Notes: a model not told the origin generated them from the sequence alone. Positions 25,675 through 42,113 are shown, numbered from the stretch's first letter. The stretch is 64,000 nucleotides of DNA from Primula veris (GCA_963682055.1 OY821741.1:503501-567500), one strand, 5' to 3'. A program made the numbers and translations.

Positions 25675-26982
25675 CGAGTAAGTTCGGCGCTATCCGCCTT
25701 AATTTTACAAGAACTAAGGTCTTTAACTAACTTATCATTTTCTATGGTAAGTTCGGCATTTTTAGACGTGAGTGAGTCATTTGTTATAGCTAAGTTCTCG
25801 AGTTCGTCTTGTAGAGTAATTAGCATTTTTCTAAAAGATTTGTTTTTACTTCTAGCTTTTTCTAAGGATGCTAACACATCATTTATATCAAGATCATCAT
25901 CACTAGAAATAGAAGAGTTAGAGGAGTGAAAGCTTACATCCTCGGTATCGTCGTCTCTAGCCATGAGACAAAGGTTTGCGACTTCTTCATTGTCGCTATC
26001 GGAGCTATCATCATCGCTCCCCCATGCGGCCAAAAATGCCTTCTTGTATTCCTTTTTCTTTCCGAACTTGTCCTTTTTTTTCAAAGGACATTCGTTTTGC
26101 ATATGGCCGGGTTTGTGACATTTGTAGCAAATGATTTCGTCCTTTTTGTTCGATTTGTCGGAAGGCTCTCCCTTATACTCCTTTTTCCGAAATCGTTGTC
26201 CACCCTTCTTTTTCCAACTTAGGAATTTGTTGTAGCGTTTGGCGAAGAGTGCCATTTCATCATCCTCACTAGAGGAATCATTGTCGCTATCGTCATTTGT
26301 TGTGCATTTGAAGGCGATGCCTTTCTTCTTTTTCGAGTCATCCTCATGTTTTCGAGTCGTCATATCTAGCTCATGGGTGTTCAAGGATCCTATGAGGTTG
26401 TCGAGAGAAAGTGTGTTCATTTCCTTGGCTTCTTGTATAGCCGTCACTTTCGATTCCCATTTCCTCGGAAGACTTCGTAGGATTTTCGTCACCATCTCCT
26501 TGCTAGAATATACCTTTTCAAGTCTTTTAAGATCATTAGTAATCTTAGTAAAACGAGTGTACATGGAAGCAATAGACTCGTCATCATCGACTTTAAACAA
26601 TTCATAATCATGAATAAGCATGCTAATTTTAGAGTCCTTAACTTGACTAGTTCCTTCGTGCATAAGCTAGCTTATCCCACATTTGCTTAGCGGTGTCACA
26701 ACCGGAAATCTTATCATATTCACTAGGCGAGAGCGCACAAGTGATGGAAGTCATAGCTCTACAATTTAGGGAAAACACAAGGCGTTCATCGGTATCTAGT
26801 TCCTCTACAAGTTTATCTTCGCCATTTCTCCTAGGCGTTCTATAGCCTTTACTAATACTTATCCATTGATCTATTTCATACCCACATAGAAAAATTTTCA
26901 TTAGGTCTCTCCAATAGGGATATTTAGTGCCGTCAAAGAACGGGGGCCTAGTTATGGATTTAGAGTCGGCGTACGAAGACAT
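25656..26982 (-). pseudogene. Sirevirus gag with zinc knuckle, split frame
   Basis: The protein begins at 26982 (MSSYADSKSITRPPFFDGT, then KYPYWRDLMKIF), the usual start of Sirevirus-type Copia gag. A frame change near 26650 leads into a frame with MHEGTSQVKDSKISMLIHDY, then FKVDDDESI, a CCHC knuckle CYKCHKPGHMQNEC, and a lysine- and acid-rich C-terminal part ending in a coiled-coil-like segment. The frame then runs 19 bases into the outer Copia sequence at the junction. Protease and integrase should follow but are missing. Confidence 0.8.
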
Positions 26983-27034
26983 GTCGGATCTTTAAACTAT
27001 AAATCGTTAGATTTTATAAAAATAGAAGAGCTAG

Positions 27035-27046
27035 GCTCTGATACCA
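27035..27046 (-). other. Sirevirus primer-binding site
   Basis: The minus strand reads TGGTATCAGAGC next to the LTR at 27049-28309 and upstream of gag, so this LTR acts as a 5' LTR for the gag on its left. Confidence 0.85.
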
Positions 27047-27048
27047 AT

Positions 27049-28309
27049 TGTTGGTCCGTAGGTGTCTAAACCTTAGAAGGGGGGTGAATAAGGTTTTCGT
27101 ACGTTTTTTCGCGGAATAAAATCTATGTGTTATTAACTAAGCAAATTTGCGGTTTTTATAACTTAAACAATTACGTTAACAAATAATTGCTAATTTAATC
27201 TATGCAAGTAATGAATATAAGCAATTAATGATTTGCGAAAAGTAAAAGTTGAGGGAAAAGAAATAACGCAAGATTTATAGAGGTTCGGCAAAACGCGCCT
27301 ACGTCCTCTCCTCGGTATTTTCACTACCGAGTGTTTCACTAAAAAATCTTCGTTCCAAGGTTACACCTTAACGAGCTTAATCAACCGATTACGCTCCCCC
27401 TCACTTTATGAGTATCCCGAATAAATGACCTAGAGCTTTTAAGCTACACTTGCTTAAAAGCCTCTACCCAATCACTCGCTCACAAATGAGTTTATAATAC
27501 ACTCTTTTACAAGATTGAATTTTATGAATTACTCACTAACAAATATTATCTCGATGTTTATAGAATTACAAGAATAATACTCTCGAGAAAAATTATGAAT
27601 ACAAGTGAGATTTTGGAAGTATAAGCTTGAAGAATTTCTTAGTAGGAGTTGCTTAAATGTTGTGTATGCTTGGATATCTCTTCCATAAAGATTTTGGGGC
27701 TTTTTGTAGGGTGAAAAAGTCCAGCATTTAATTTCAGACCGTTGCTGGTTGTTGAGTTCATTCAATGCTGTTTTTGCAGCAGTTCGCCCAATTTTCAGGA
27801 AGAGCTTAAAAGCTGGAATTTGAATTTCTACAGAAACGATCGGTCGTTTCTGTAAAACGATCGGTCGTTTTTGATGTGTGTTCTCTGGAAGAATTTCTTC
27901 CTAAAACGATCGGTCGTTTTAGGGCTTGCGATCGGTCGTTTTTGCAATGTGCTCTCTGGAAGAAATTCGCACTGAAACGATCGGTCGTTGATGCTGGCGA
28001 TCGGTCGTTTTTGTTCTTTGCTCACTGGAAGAATTCAGTTCGTAAATGATCGATCGTTTTAGCTTTAAACAGTCGTTTTTTGTTTCTGGGAATGTTTCGG
28101 TTTTCTCGACAAACTTCGAAACCCCGTAACTAATTCGTTTCAAACCCGATTGAGGTTCCGCTTGAACCATTTGCTTCGTAATTACGCATTCTATCATTTT
28201 GAACCTTTAACACACTCAATAAATGATTAGTATGCAAAACGAGCTTTTATCATGTTTTACAAATATTGTTATCATCAAAATAATCGATTAGAAGAATCAA
28301 CGTTCAACA
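27049..28309 (-). repeat. Sirevirus LTR with PBS and PPT on its two sides
   Basis: This 1261 bp repeat has TG...CA ends (TGTTGGTCCG and GTTCAACA on the plus strand). A PBS lies on the left and a purine-rich tract (plus-strand ATCTCTCCCTTTTT at 28310-28323) on the right, so it is both a 3' LTR for the pol and env-like part and a 5' LTR for gag. Length fits Sireviruses. A cluster of ACGATCGGTCGT repeats occupies its 5' half. Confidence 0.8.
27834..28078. repeat. Near-palindromic GATCGGTCGT cluster in Sirevirus LTR
   Basis: Seven copies of GATCGGTCGTT or GATCGATCGTT plus one partial copy lie within about 245 bp, in a higher-order unit of about 70-75 bp that also contains CTCTGGAAGAA. They fall 230-475 bp from the LTR start, in U3. 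Sireviruses are known for clusters of palindromic motifs upstream of the LTR promoter, so a regulatory role is plausible. Confidence 0.8.
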
Positions 28310-28850
28310 ATCTCTCCCTTTTTGATGATGACAAAATATTGATTATAACATACTATAAGCTCTTTTTGCTAAGCAAGTATAACCGAGATGTGTAGATGAC
28401 GTTTTACTTGGATAAAAGGTTTTTAGAAAAGAGACAAGTAAATGTCATAACATCCGATTAAAAACGAGGTTAAAACAAAGCTAAATGAAAAGGGATAATG
28501 AACGATCAAAAGTAAGCGAAAAATTGGCCATAATTTGCCTAAAAATGGTCAATCGCCACAAATGAAAAAACATAGAAATAAGCCAATCAACTAGCAATAT
28601 GCGCACTAAATGCAATATCATCAATAAATAAGATAAAAATGCATATTTTAAATGCACATTCTCACAACGACATAGATTATGACAATCAAGATAAATAGCA
28701 ACATAAACACAATTTATAATATAACCATGCTACTTATTACATCAAAACCAAACAAAATTCGTAGTACGGAAATGAAATACAACGACAAAACACAAGAGAG
28801 GTATTTCTCCCCCTTTGACATCATCAAAAAAAACATAAAAGGATAGCCGC
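28310..28850 (-). other. Sirevirus 3' untranslated region and PPT
   Basis: Between the LTR and the env-like frame there is an AT-rich spacer without genes. Its LTR-proximal end is purine-rich on the minus strand (AAAAAGGGAGAGAT), the plus-strand primer. Another purine-rich run, matching AAAGGGGGAGAAA on the minus strand, lies near 28807-28819; repeated purine tracts are common in Sireviruses. Confidence 0.6.
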
Positions 28851-30173
28851 CTAGTCGCGGTGGGAGGTCGCATCATCCTCGTCGTCGTCGTTGTCATCGT
28901 CGTTGGGAAAGAATTCATGAAATTGTGCCCTTTGCTCGGCGCTTTCACGATCAAGTCGGTCTAGTTCTTCTTGTCCCGGGTTCAAAAATCGAAACATTCG
29001 ACGAGGCATTTGCGCATTATGGTATTGGTTGATGTAGAGAGAGTCGTAGAACTTGTCGGAGCGCGGGATACGAGAAGAAGATCCCACCGGAGCTTTTCCT
29101 CGACGATGAGAGGAGGTAGGGATATCGATGGGGGGGATGGAATCGGAGGAGTTAGCTACGTCCTCACGAGAAGCTCACGGTGTGGCCTTGGGGCCGACAT
29201 ACTCTTCCTCTTCGGGGGAAAGAGGGGTATAGCCGGGGCCGGACACCCGTTTACCGGACCAAGTAATGGTCTTGTCGGTATTATGGAATTTTATGGACAT
29301 TTGGGAAAGATAGGAAGTGTCCCAAATATGTTTGTCCTTATTTTTGAACAATGTTCCACCGGGAACGAGATTAAGGTCCTTTAAGATGGCCGAAATCAAG
29401 GCACCGTAAGGTAGCCCATTCTTGGATTTCGTTTTGAGCGAATCCATCTTAAGGAATATGAGAGTCGCGAAGTCAATCTTGACTTGGCGATGGATGCACC
29501 CGAGAAGAAAGATGTACTCATTGGTAACATCCGTGAAGTTCGAGGCATGAGGGAGGACGATATGCGAGAGGATATGGTAGGCCATTTTATATTTGAAAAG
29601 AAGGCCATGAGCCTTGGCCGAGCGATTTTGGTGGTTGGGATGAAAGATTTCGTCTTTGAGATCGTTAAAGTGATCCATCTCGAGAAATTCACAAATTTCG
29701 TCATTTGACTCATGAATGTCGTCGTTTCCTAGACGTAATAAATTTCGTAGACGGTCTATACCGTAAACGAAGGGTTGGCCGTTAAACGATGAACGCAAAC
29801 GGAGTGCGTCATCATGATCCCTATCAAGAACTAAGTTAAAGTAGAATTCATAGATATTTTCGGTGAAAAATGGCTCTTTTAGGGTTAAAATAGTGTCGAG
29901 ATTTTGAAAGCTTAGACTTTGCATGACAATTGGAAAGCGCTCAATAAATAAAGGCATATCGAGAGTGAAATTAGAGAGTATACTTCGTTTAGCGATAGTA
30001 GGAGGATAGAGAGGAGGAAGAGAACCGGACGAGGCACCGGGGCCCGAGGGTGGAGCGGTGGAGGAAGAGCCGGTTCGGCGACCGCGAGGAACACGGGGGC
30101 GAGGGGACGGAGGCACGTAGGCTTCGTCGGCTTCATCCACGAGGTGTGATGTGGCTTTCTTGGTACGAACCAT
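28851..30173 (-). pseudogene. Sirevirus env-like ORF3, frameshifted
   Basis: The frame opens at 30173 with MVRTKKATSHLVDEADEAYV and a proline-, serine- and arginine-rich N-terminus. A folded-looking region follows (FTLDMPLFIERFPIVMQSL, LTLKEPFFTENIYEFYFNLV), typical of the plant transposon protein found as a third, env-like frame after pol in Sireviruses. It stops at 29175. The remaining part continues in another frame to 28851 (PRSDKFYDSLYINQYHNAQM, then the acidic DDDDNDDDEDD). I see no signal peptide or clear fusion-type transmembrane segment, so the env label rests on position only. Confidence 0.6.
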
Positions 30174-30417
30174 CGTTGATTGGAACGAAAATGGGTTTTG
30201 AAGAAAATAGGGTTTTTAAGAAACAGATGTAATCGATAATCGATTATACGGATAATAGGAGGAATTGGGTGATATTTTTATAGAAAATTAGGGATTTTTG
30301 GAAAATTTTGATGGATTATGAAAGAGGGAGGCGAATTTTAGAAGAGAGGGTTGATTTTGTTTTGGAATGAATTGAAAATTAGGGTTTGAAAACACGTTTA
30401 AACACTGGAGAACAGAA

Positions 30418-30548
30418 AAATGATCGGTCGTTTTTAAGTCCCGATCGATCGTTTTGGAACAAAAATGTTCCAGTGAGCAGATGCAAAAAAAACGAGCGGT
30501 CGTCTGTTGAAAAACGATCGGTCGTTTTTACAGACGATCGATCGACTG
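30418..30548. repeat. GATCGGTCGT motifs between pol and ORF3
   Basis: Five more copies of the motif family (GATCGGTCGT, GATCGATCGT, GAGCGGTCGT) lie in the spacer between the end of pol and the env-like frame. This second cluster lies outside the LTR. Confidence 0.75.
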
Positions 30549-30639
30549 TAAATTGGTTACAGAACAGGATTTTTGTCCAGTTTTCGACACTGATTTGGCC
30601 AAAAAATAAATAAAAATACTAAAATATATATAATATCAA

Positions 30640-30668
30640 TCAAATATATATATATATATATATATGTA
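30640..30668. repeat. AT dinucleotide microsatellite
   Basis: A simple run of AT/TA repeats just downstream of the Sirevirus pol stop codon. Confidence 0.8.
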
Positions 30669-30672
30669 TATT

Positions 30673-32231
30673 TCACACATCAAACATGCCTAATTCTCGT
30701 CGAATAAAACAAAATTGTTCCTCGTTTAGGGGTTTTGTAAAAATATCGGCTAATTGCCTATCGGTACTTATATATTCAAGTGTAATATCCCCTTTTTGAA
30801 CATGATCCCTTAAAAAATGATGACGTAAATTAATATGCTTAGTACGAGAGTGTTGGATCGGATTTTTCGAAAGGTTTATCGCACTAGTATTATCACATAA
30901 AATAGGCACACTATCAAAAGATAATTCAAAGTCGTTTAGTTGTTGACGCATCCAAAGGATTTGTGCGCAACAACTACCCGCGGCGACGTATTCCGCCTCC
31001 CCCGTAGAAAGCGCAACCGAGTTTTGTTTCTTGCTATGCCAAGAAACTAAGGCGTTTCCTAAAAAATGGCAAGTGCCACTAGTACTCTTTCTATCTAATC
31101 GACAACCGGCAAAGTCGGCGTCAGAATAGCCAAGCAATTCAAAAGAAGTATCATGTGGATAAAACAATCCTAAATTGCAAGTACCTACAAGATATCTAAA
31201 TATGCGCTTAACAGCTATAACATGCGATTCCTTATGGCAAGATTGATACCCAGCACACAAGCAAACACTAAACATGATATCGGGTCTACTTGCGGTTAAA
31301 TATAAGAGGGATCCAATCATACATCTATAGAGCTTTTGGTCCACGCTTTTACCCGATTCATCCTTGTCTAGTTTTGTTGTCGGACTCATTGGAGTTCCTA
31401 GCGGCTTTGCATCGCTCATGTTGAACCGTTTGAGCAAGTCCCTTGTGTATTTGGCTTGATTGACGAAAATTCCGTCCTTTGTTTGTTTGATTTGCAATCC
31501 AAGGAAGTAGGTGAGTTCACCCATCATGCTCATCTCGAATTCACCTTGCATACACTTAGAAAACTCCTCGCACATGCGAGCATTAGTAGCACCGAAAATA
31601 ATATCATCAACATATATTTGAATTAAAAGCATGTCTTTTCCATCCTTTTTAATAAAAAGAGTAGTATCTAAAGTACCACGAGAAAAACCCTTTTTAATCA
31701 AAAATTTACTAAGTCTTTCATACCAAGCCCGGGGTGCTTGTTTTAAACCATAAAGTGCTTTTCGAAGTTTGTAAATATGATCGGGAAACTCGTGATTTTC
31801 AAAACCGGGTGGTTGTTTTACATAAACTTCCTCATTTATAAAACCGTTTAAGAATGCACTTTTAACATCCATTTGAAATAATTTAAAACGTTTAAAAGAA
31901 GCATAAGCAAGCAACATTCTAATGGCTTCTAGTCTAGCTACGGGTGCGTAAGTTTCATCGAAATCAATGCCCTCTTCTTGATTATACCCTTGAGCTACTA
32001 GTCTAGCCTTATTTCTAATAACTACCCCGGATTCATCCATCTTATTTCGAAATATCCATTTCGTACCTATGATGGTTTTCTCACGCGGTCTTGGAACTAA
32101 AGTCCATACGTTGCTACGCTCGAATTGATTTAATTCGTCATGCATAGCTAATACCCAACTCTCATCGAGTTCCGCTTCATGAATGTTCTTGGGCTCTAAT
32201 TGAGACAAGAATGCAAAATGATTAACTATAT
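30673..32231 (-). pseudogene. Sirevirus reverse transcriptase/RNase H fragment
   Basis: A long open frame on the minus strand, ending at 30673, encodes a near-complete Copia reverse transcriptase and RNase [92 protein letters not shown] and [14 protein letters not shown]. The GSCCAQ-like motif and the close relation to SIRE1-type elements support Sirevirus. The frame reads upstream through [16 protein letters not shown] and then hits the junction with the outer Copia integrase at about 32231. Protease and integrase of this element are absent. Confidence 0.85.
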
Positions 32232-34112
32232 TGGCACTGAGGGTCCGTTGTTAATGAGATAAACCGTCGTGCTTACTGCATGTGCCCACAAGGCTTTGGG
32301 CAACCCACTTTGCAGTCTCATACTCCTAGCACGCTCATTGATTGTTCGGTTCATTCACTCGGCCACGCCATTCTGCTGTGGCGTTCTTCGGATGGTCTTC
32401 TCCATTCGAATGCCTTTCTGAGCACAGAACTCTACGAACTTCGCATCAATGTACTCTCCGCCGTTGTCGGACCTCAAACACTTGAGTTTATTCCCGGTCT
32501 CTAGTTCGACCATGGCCTTCCATTCTTGGAAATTCTTAAACACCTCAGACTTGTGTTTCAAGAAGTAGACCCATGTTTTCCTCATCGAATCATCGATGAA
32601 GGTCACATAGTATTGAGCTCTTCCCAGTGAGGTTACTGGAGATGGTCCCCATACATCTGAGTGGACCAGTGCTAGCTTCTCCTCCTTGGGAGCTTTTCCA
32701 CCTTTTCGGAAGCTCACTTTCTTCTGCTTCCCGAAGATGCAACCTTTGCACATGTCGAGGTTGACAGACTTCAAGCCTGGAAGTTTGCTGTCCTTCGCTA
32801 ACACCTTCATCCCCTTCTCACTCATGTGACCCAACCGTCGATGCCACAGTTCCGAGCAGTTTTGCGACACAGCTGCCGCAATTGTACACTCCTTATCGGT
32901 CGTCATGTACAATGTACCGCCCTTACTCCCTCGGGCTATCACCATAGCTCCTCGTGAAACTTTCCAAGCTTCACAGCTAAACGAAATGGAGTGCCTTTCG
33001 GCATCGAGTTGACCTACTGAAATCAGATTCTTGGTCAACCTCGGGACATGCCTCACTTTCGTTAGCTTCCATACCGATCCATTTGGAATGTGAATTTTCA
33101 CATCGCCCATTCCAACAACATCCAACGCTTCTCCGTCGGCTAGATACACTTTACCGAAATTACCCACAGTGTAATTTTCGAATAAATCCTTCTGAGCGGT
33201 CGTGTGAAATGATGCCCCAGAGTCTAGAATCCACGAATCTATGTCTCTCTGTACGAAAAGCATTAAACAGTCATCCGAATCCTCGTCGCTCGCAACATTA
33301 GCCCCGTGATCACGGCCGGTACTCTTCTTCGGCTGTTTTCACTCATGACTAAAGTGCCCCATACCCTGGCAGTTATAGCACCAAAGATTCTTCTTACTTC
33401 GGTCGCTATCTTTGCCTCCTCGGCTTAGCCCTCTTCTACCTCGGGATTGTGAACGTCCTCTAACGTCCCATACCCTGGATTTACCCCGGTCTCTTGAACC
33501 CATGTTCAAGGCTGCTCCATCATTTGAGCATTCACCCATATCTAATCTCCTGAGTTTCTCAGCGAGTATTTGATCTCGGATACCGTTGTAAGTCAGTTTC
33601 TCCTTTCCAATTGAGTTGCTAACAGCAGTTCGCATGAATTCCCAACTGTTCGGTAGAGATGCTAGCAGTATAAGGGCTCTCACTTCGTCTTCAAAAGTTA
33701 TCTCCACCGCATCCAACTGATTTACGGTGTCGATGAACTTGTTCACGTGACTCGCGACAGGTGTCCCCTCAGCCATGCGTAGGTTGAACAACTTACGCAT
33801 GAGATGTACCTAGTTGTTCGCGGATGGTTTTTCATACATGTCGGTGAGGATTTTCATCATCCCCATCGTCGTCGTCTCTCTTGCGACGTTATGTGCGACA
33901 CTCCTAGATAGTGTTAGGCGGATCACTCCCAACACTTGACGGTCTAAGAGTTTCCACGCCTCCTCGGTGGTCGTGGTCGGCCTTTCCTCAAGCAGAAGTG
34001 GCTGATGCATCTTCCTCCCGTAGAGGTAGTCCTCTATCTGCATTTTCCAGAATGCGAAGTCCTTCCCGTCGAATTTCTCGATCCCGTGTGCGGTTCTGTC
34101 TTCTTTCGCCAT
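32232..34112 (-). pseudogene. Copia copy 2 gag-protease-integrase
   Basis: Gag starts at 34112 (MAKEDRTAHGIEKFDGKDF). A stop near 33810 replaces the Tyr-Lys of copy 1. Gag resumes at 33800 with an intact knuckle CYNCQGMGHFSHEC, and a shift follows near 33339. The frame from 33263 to 32355 holds protease (DSWILDSGASFHTT), the integrase zinc-binding part (HRRLGHMSEKGMKVL) and the core (HSDVWGP, SDNGGEY, QQNGVAE), then a stop right after the catalytic Glu. The coding remnant runs on through [20 protein letters not shown] to the junction. It is better preserved than copy 1. Confidence 0.88.
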
Positions 34113-34123
34113 CGATCTTCCGA

Positions 34124-34135
34124 GCTCTGATACCA
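34124..34135 (-). other. Primer-binding site of Copia copy 2
   Basis: The minus strand reads TGGTATCAGAGC beside the 5' LTR, as in copy 1. Confidence 0.85.
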
Positions 34136-34137
34136 CT

Positions 34138-34493
34138 TGTTAGGGTCGATCAGGCGAATCAATGAAAGACAGAAATACTTGAACTCAAAACCGAGCACAC
34201 ACACACTTTGATAACGGAGTTCACCCAAATTGGCTACGTCTCCGGGCCGCTACACGTGTCACTTACTATATATATATAGAGGATTACAAACGTAATCTAG
34301 CTAAACACAAAGGTATGGTTCTCTCGCAAATAGAACTCTCTCTTTATAATATAGAGGTGTTTGTGTAGGTGTAATTAAAATACAAGATATTGGGGCATAT
34401 AAATAGAACCCTTAATGGATCATATTACAATTCTTAGTGATGTGAGATAATTAGAAAACATGGTCAAAACTCATTTGGCTCCACAACTCAACA
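34138..34493 (-). repeat. 5' LTR of Copia copy 2
   Basis: This 356 bp repeat differs from the 3' copy at only a handful of positions, for example GTGGCACTTAC versus GTGTCACTTAC. That suggests a younger insertion than copy 1. Confidence 0.9.
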
Positions 34494-34566
34494 GATATCA
34501 CTAATATTAATGCAAACACGACGTCATTAAACATCTGTCATCATTACTTTGAAACTATCATGTTAT

Positions 34567-34706
34567 GAATGTGCGGAGACTTTAGAATTTGGTTTGTATT
34601 TAAGTACTATATATTTACTTGCTATTAATCAATAATAGTTGTTACGTTTAGAACACATTGAGGACAAGTAGTGGGAAACATCTCAATAAAAGGCTATCTA
34701 TAAGAG
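34567..34706 (+). promoter_or_regulatory. Conserved upstream block of CRK gene A
   Basis: About 140 bp immediately upstream of gene A matches the block upstream of gene B (46280-46420): GAGACTTTAGAATTTGGTTT, TTACTTGCTATTAATCA, ACAAGTAGTGGGAAACAT and a TATA-like CTATCTATAAGAG about 45 bp before the ATG. Conservation between the paralogues suggests the core promoter was duplicated with the gene. Confidence 0.6.
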
Positions 34707-34740
34707 CTTGGTGGCATAGATAATTCCAAAACTAAAGAGA

Positions 34741-39820
<5,080 letters not shown>

Positions 39821-41222
39821 TCTTCTTCTACTGGTTACTCACAAAGACAATGTTACTATTTTCGTTTTCTGGTACATTGTTTCTCTTCAGTGATTTACTC
39901 TAAGCTTGTTCAGATAAAAGTTATTTGACATGATTAAATTTGTTGTTGAAAGTTGTGATATTTGACTAATGAAGTGTTAGTTTAATTTTATGAAAAGTAA
40001 GTGGAGGAGTTAGTATATGCCGATTGCGGAGCTATGTTTTTTTTTTTTTTAAAAGAACAAGCACCCCTTATTATTGACGTAGCAAAAGTTTTTACCAATA
40101 AGACAAGGCCCTCATGATGGCCATAATAAAAAAGTGAAAATACTGCTGTTACTGATAACATATCTTTACAAGGGAAAAGAGATCACAATAAACCTGTCCC
40201 ACAATGAATTAATCATAATTGAGTAAAATGAGCTCGCAAACGACTCACAATTCTTCTTATACCCCCCTCAACTTATAGCTCCAACAATATGAATATGAAT
40301 TTGGGGGGCTAGATTTTAAAATTTCAATATGAATGGGCTAAATAGCTATTTTCGTTAATTTTTTGTTTTGTGTTTTGCATTATAAAAAAATGCTTTTTGA
40401 AAATATGGGGAGGCTGTAGCCCCTGCCACCCCTCACCTAACTCCTCCTCCCTGCAAGCAGCGAGTAAACGTTTAATCGAATGTTGTGATGTGTTTATCTA
40501 TATGGTATGGTCAAGTTGAATATGCGAAAGACCCACATTGAGTAATCGATATGTGAAAGACCATTCATTCATTCTTATCAAGTGAACATATATAAATCCG
40601 AAGATTGAAGGCATCAATGCTTAAACTTTGCAAAAGCACTCTTTATAATGAAACATGACAACTTGTGACGAATCAAGGGATGTGGAACTTGGTCTTTATA
40701 TATGATGACAAATTAAAGAGAGTGGAACTTGGTCCTTACAAATTCTTGTTATGATGTGGAACTTGGTCTCTTGTAAGGACAAATTAAATTACTTGCTTGT
40801 AAGAATAATTATATATAATAAACATTCAAGAGGACTGTAGAATTGGTAAGCATTGACCCTATATATTAAACGGAATTATTCGTGCTCCCCATCACTTTAT
40901 AATTATCAAAATGAGCTGATAGATAAAAATGACAAAAATACATCGACTCTCAAATCTAATTTGAATGGGGAGCAGAGTTTAAGTTTTGCTCTTTCTCCAA
41001 ATGATATGGCATTAGTGCCAAGCCATATCCCGAGCTCTTAAAAAGCTACAGACAAGAAAAATGTTTCTCTTACTGATGAATCAAGAACTGAAAAGAATAG
41101 AAGAAAGAAGGAGAAACAGAAAGAAATAAAGAAAAAAAGGCCGAGTAAGAACCTTCTAAAATACGTTCTAGTAGTCAAAGCCAAAGTGAAATTCCTATCC
41201 GCTGTTCTAGTTGCAGTTTTGC
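39821..41222. other. 3' flank of gene A, no gene supported
   Basis: A T-run at 40036-40050 followed by AAAGAACAAGCACCCC may be another retroposon end. GTGGAACTTGGTC occurs three times between 40682 and 40770. The plus strand from 40853 reads LSPNDMALVPSHIPSS, a stop, then lysine-rich RRKKEKQKEIKKKRPSKNLL; I do not recognise this and treat it as a possible gene relic only. Confidence 0.4.
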
Positions 41223-41665
41223 AGTCAGGTTCCAAGTGAGGTTGCAACCACAGTTGGAACCAAGTGTATTAATGGACAGAACTGTAAAAAGTTAAATGTA
41301 CTTGAAATAAATCACACGCACATTTAACAGCGGAGTTCACCTAACTAGGCTACGTCTCCGGGGCACTTACCCAGATTATGATATTATAAAAGCTTACAAT
41401 ATAGGACCCAAGTCTTAATGAAAAACTCTCAGATTCCCTCTAGGTTTTTCTGCCTATCTCTATATTGCTCCTACCTTATAACTATCACTTAATAAATCAA
41501 TGGCATCCCACCATTGTTTTTCTTTTGAAAGCTCACTGTGTATTCTCTTAAGAATGAGTTGTTTATAATTTAGAACACACAAACTTTTACAAGCAAAGTT
41601 ATAAACTATTTATACAAGTAAAGCAATCTTCTTTCTTCAAGATCTTTTATGATTGCTTTGACTTG
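41223..41665. repeat. Left half of an older LTR-like repeat
   Basis: Contains CGGAGTTCACCTAACTAGGCT and ACGTCTCCGGGGC, words like those near the ends of the Copia LTRs in this window (CGGAGTTCACCCAAATTGGC). Its GAGGTTGCAACC unit also occurs at 45282-45475 beyond the nested array. This suggests that one older repeat was split by the insertion at 41671-44783. Confidence 0.4.
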
Positions 41666-41670
41666 TTTTG

Positions 41671-42113
41671 TGACGTAGGACGGAAGCGTAAAATAGAATT
41701 AAAAGATCTTGTTCGTAACACACGAACGGGTGTGTTGCTCGATTACGTTCGAACGGGCGTGTTTTGCTGGAATCCACCAACGAAAATCTGGAATCCACCA
41801 GGAAATAAACAAAAGTAAAGTACTTTATTGATTGGAAAATAATTGATGTCTTCATACCTCAATCATAGAGGTATATATAGAGTTGCTAACATCAATCCTA
41901 ATCTGACTATAACTAATCTAAATGAATCCTAATCTAAGTAGGAAATAACTAAATATTATGATTGTCTAGCAATTCTAATTAAATTAGGAATAGTAATAAC
42001 TAAATATTCTAAATAAAATATAAAAGTAAATACTACTAAATAATATTCTTTAAAACGAAACTCCATTGCTTTTCTTAAACTTAATACTGCTTGTATTCAT
42101 CCGTTCCTCATCA
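41671..42113 (-). repeat. LTR1 (3' LTR of the short element)
   Basis: 443 bp; plus-strand ends TGACGTAGGACGG and CCTCATCA. The next two bases on the internal side are TT, the dinucleotide that also appears at the LTR2/LTR3 junction. Confidence 0.92.

Larger units (their letters stand above)
24047..34493 (-). mobile_element. Copia copy 2, chimeric with a Sirevirus segment
   Basis: A perfect GATAT duplication at 24042-24046 and 34494-34498 bounds two equal 356 bp LTRs (24047-24402 and 34138-34493). The outer 5' half (32232-34137) encodes gag, protease and integrase, and the outer 3' half (24403-25674) encodes the rest of reverse transcriptase and RNase H, closely matching copy 1. About 1 kb expected between them (end of integrase, start of reverse transcriptase) is missing and is replaced by about 6.56 kb of Sirevirus DNA (25675-32231). 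Confidence 0.88.

Noticed and set aside
27834..28078. CRISPR-like array
   Set aside because: The repeats are short near-palindromes at irregular spacing inside a plant LTR; CRISPR arrays do not occur in plant nuclear DNA.
29484..29708. Open frames on both strands overlapping the Sirevirus ORF3
   Set aside because: Shadows of the long minus-strand env-like frame; composition follows it and no domain is seen.
40853..41220. Lysine-rich gene downstream of CRK gene A
   Set aside because: The frame is broken by a stop at 41039-41041, has no family match that I recognise and lies next to repeats; kept only as a note in the flank entry.
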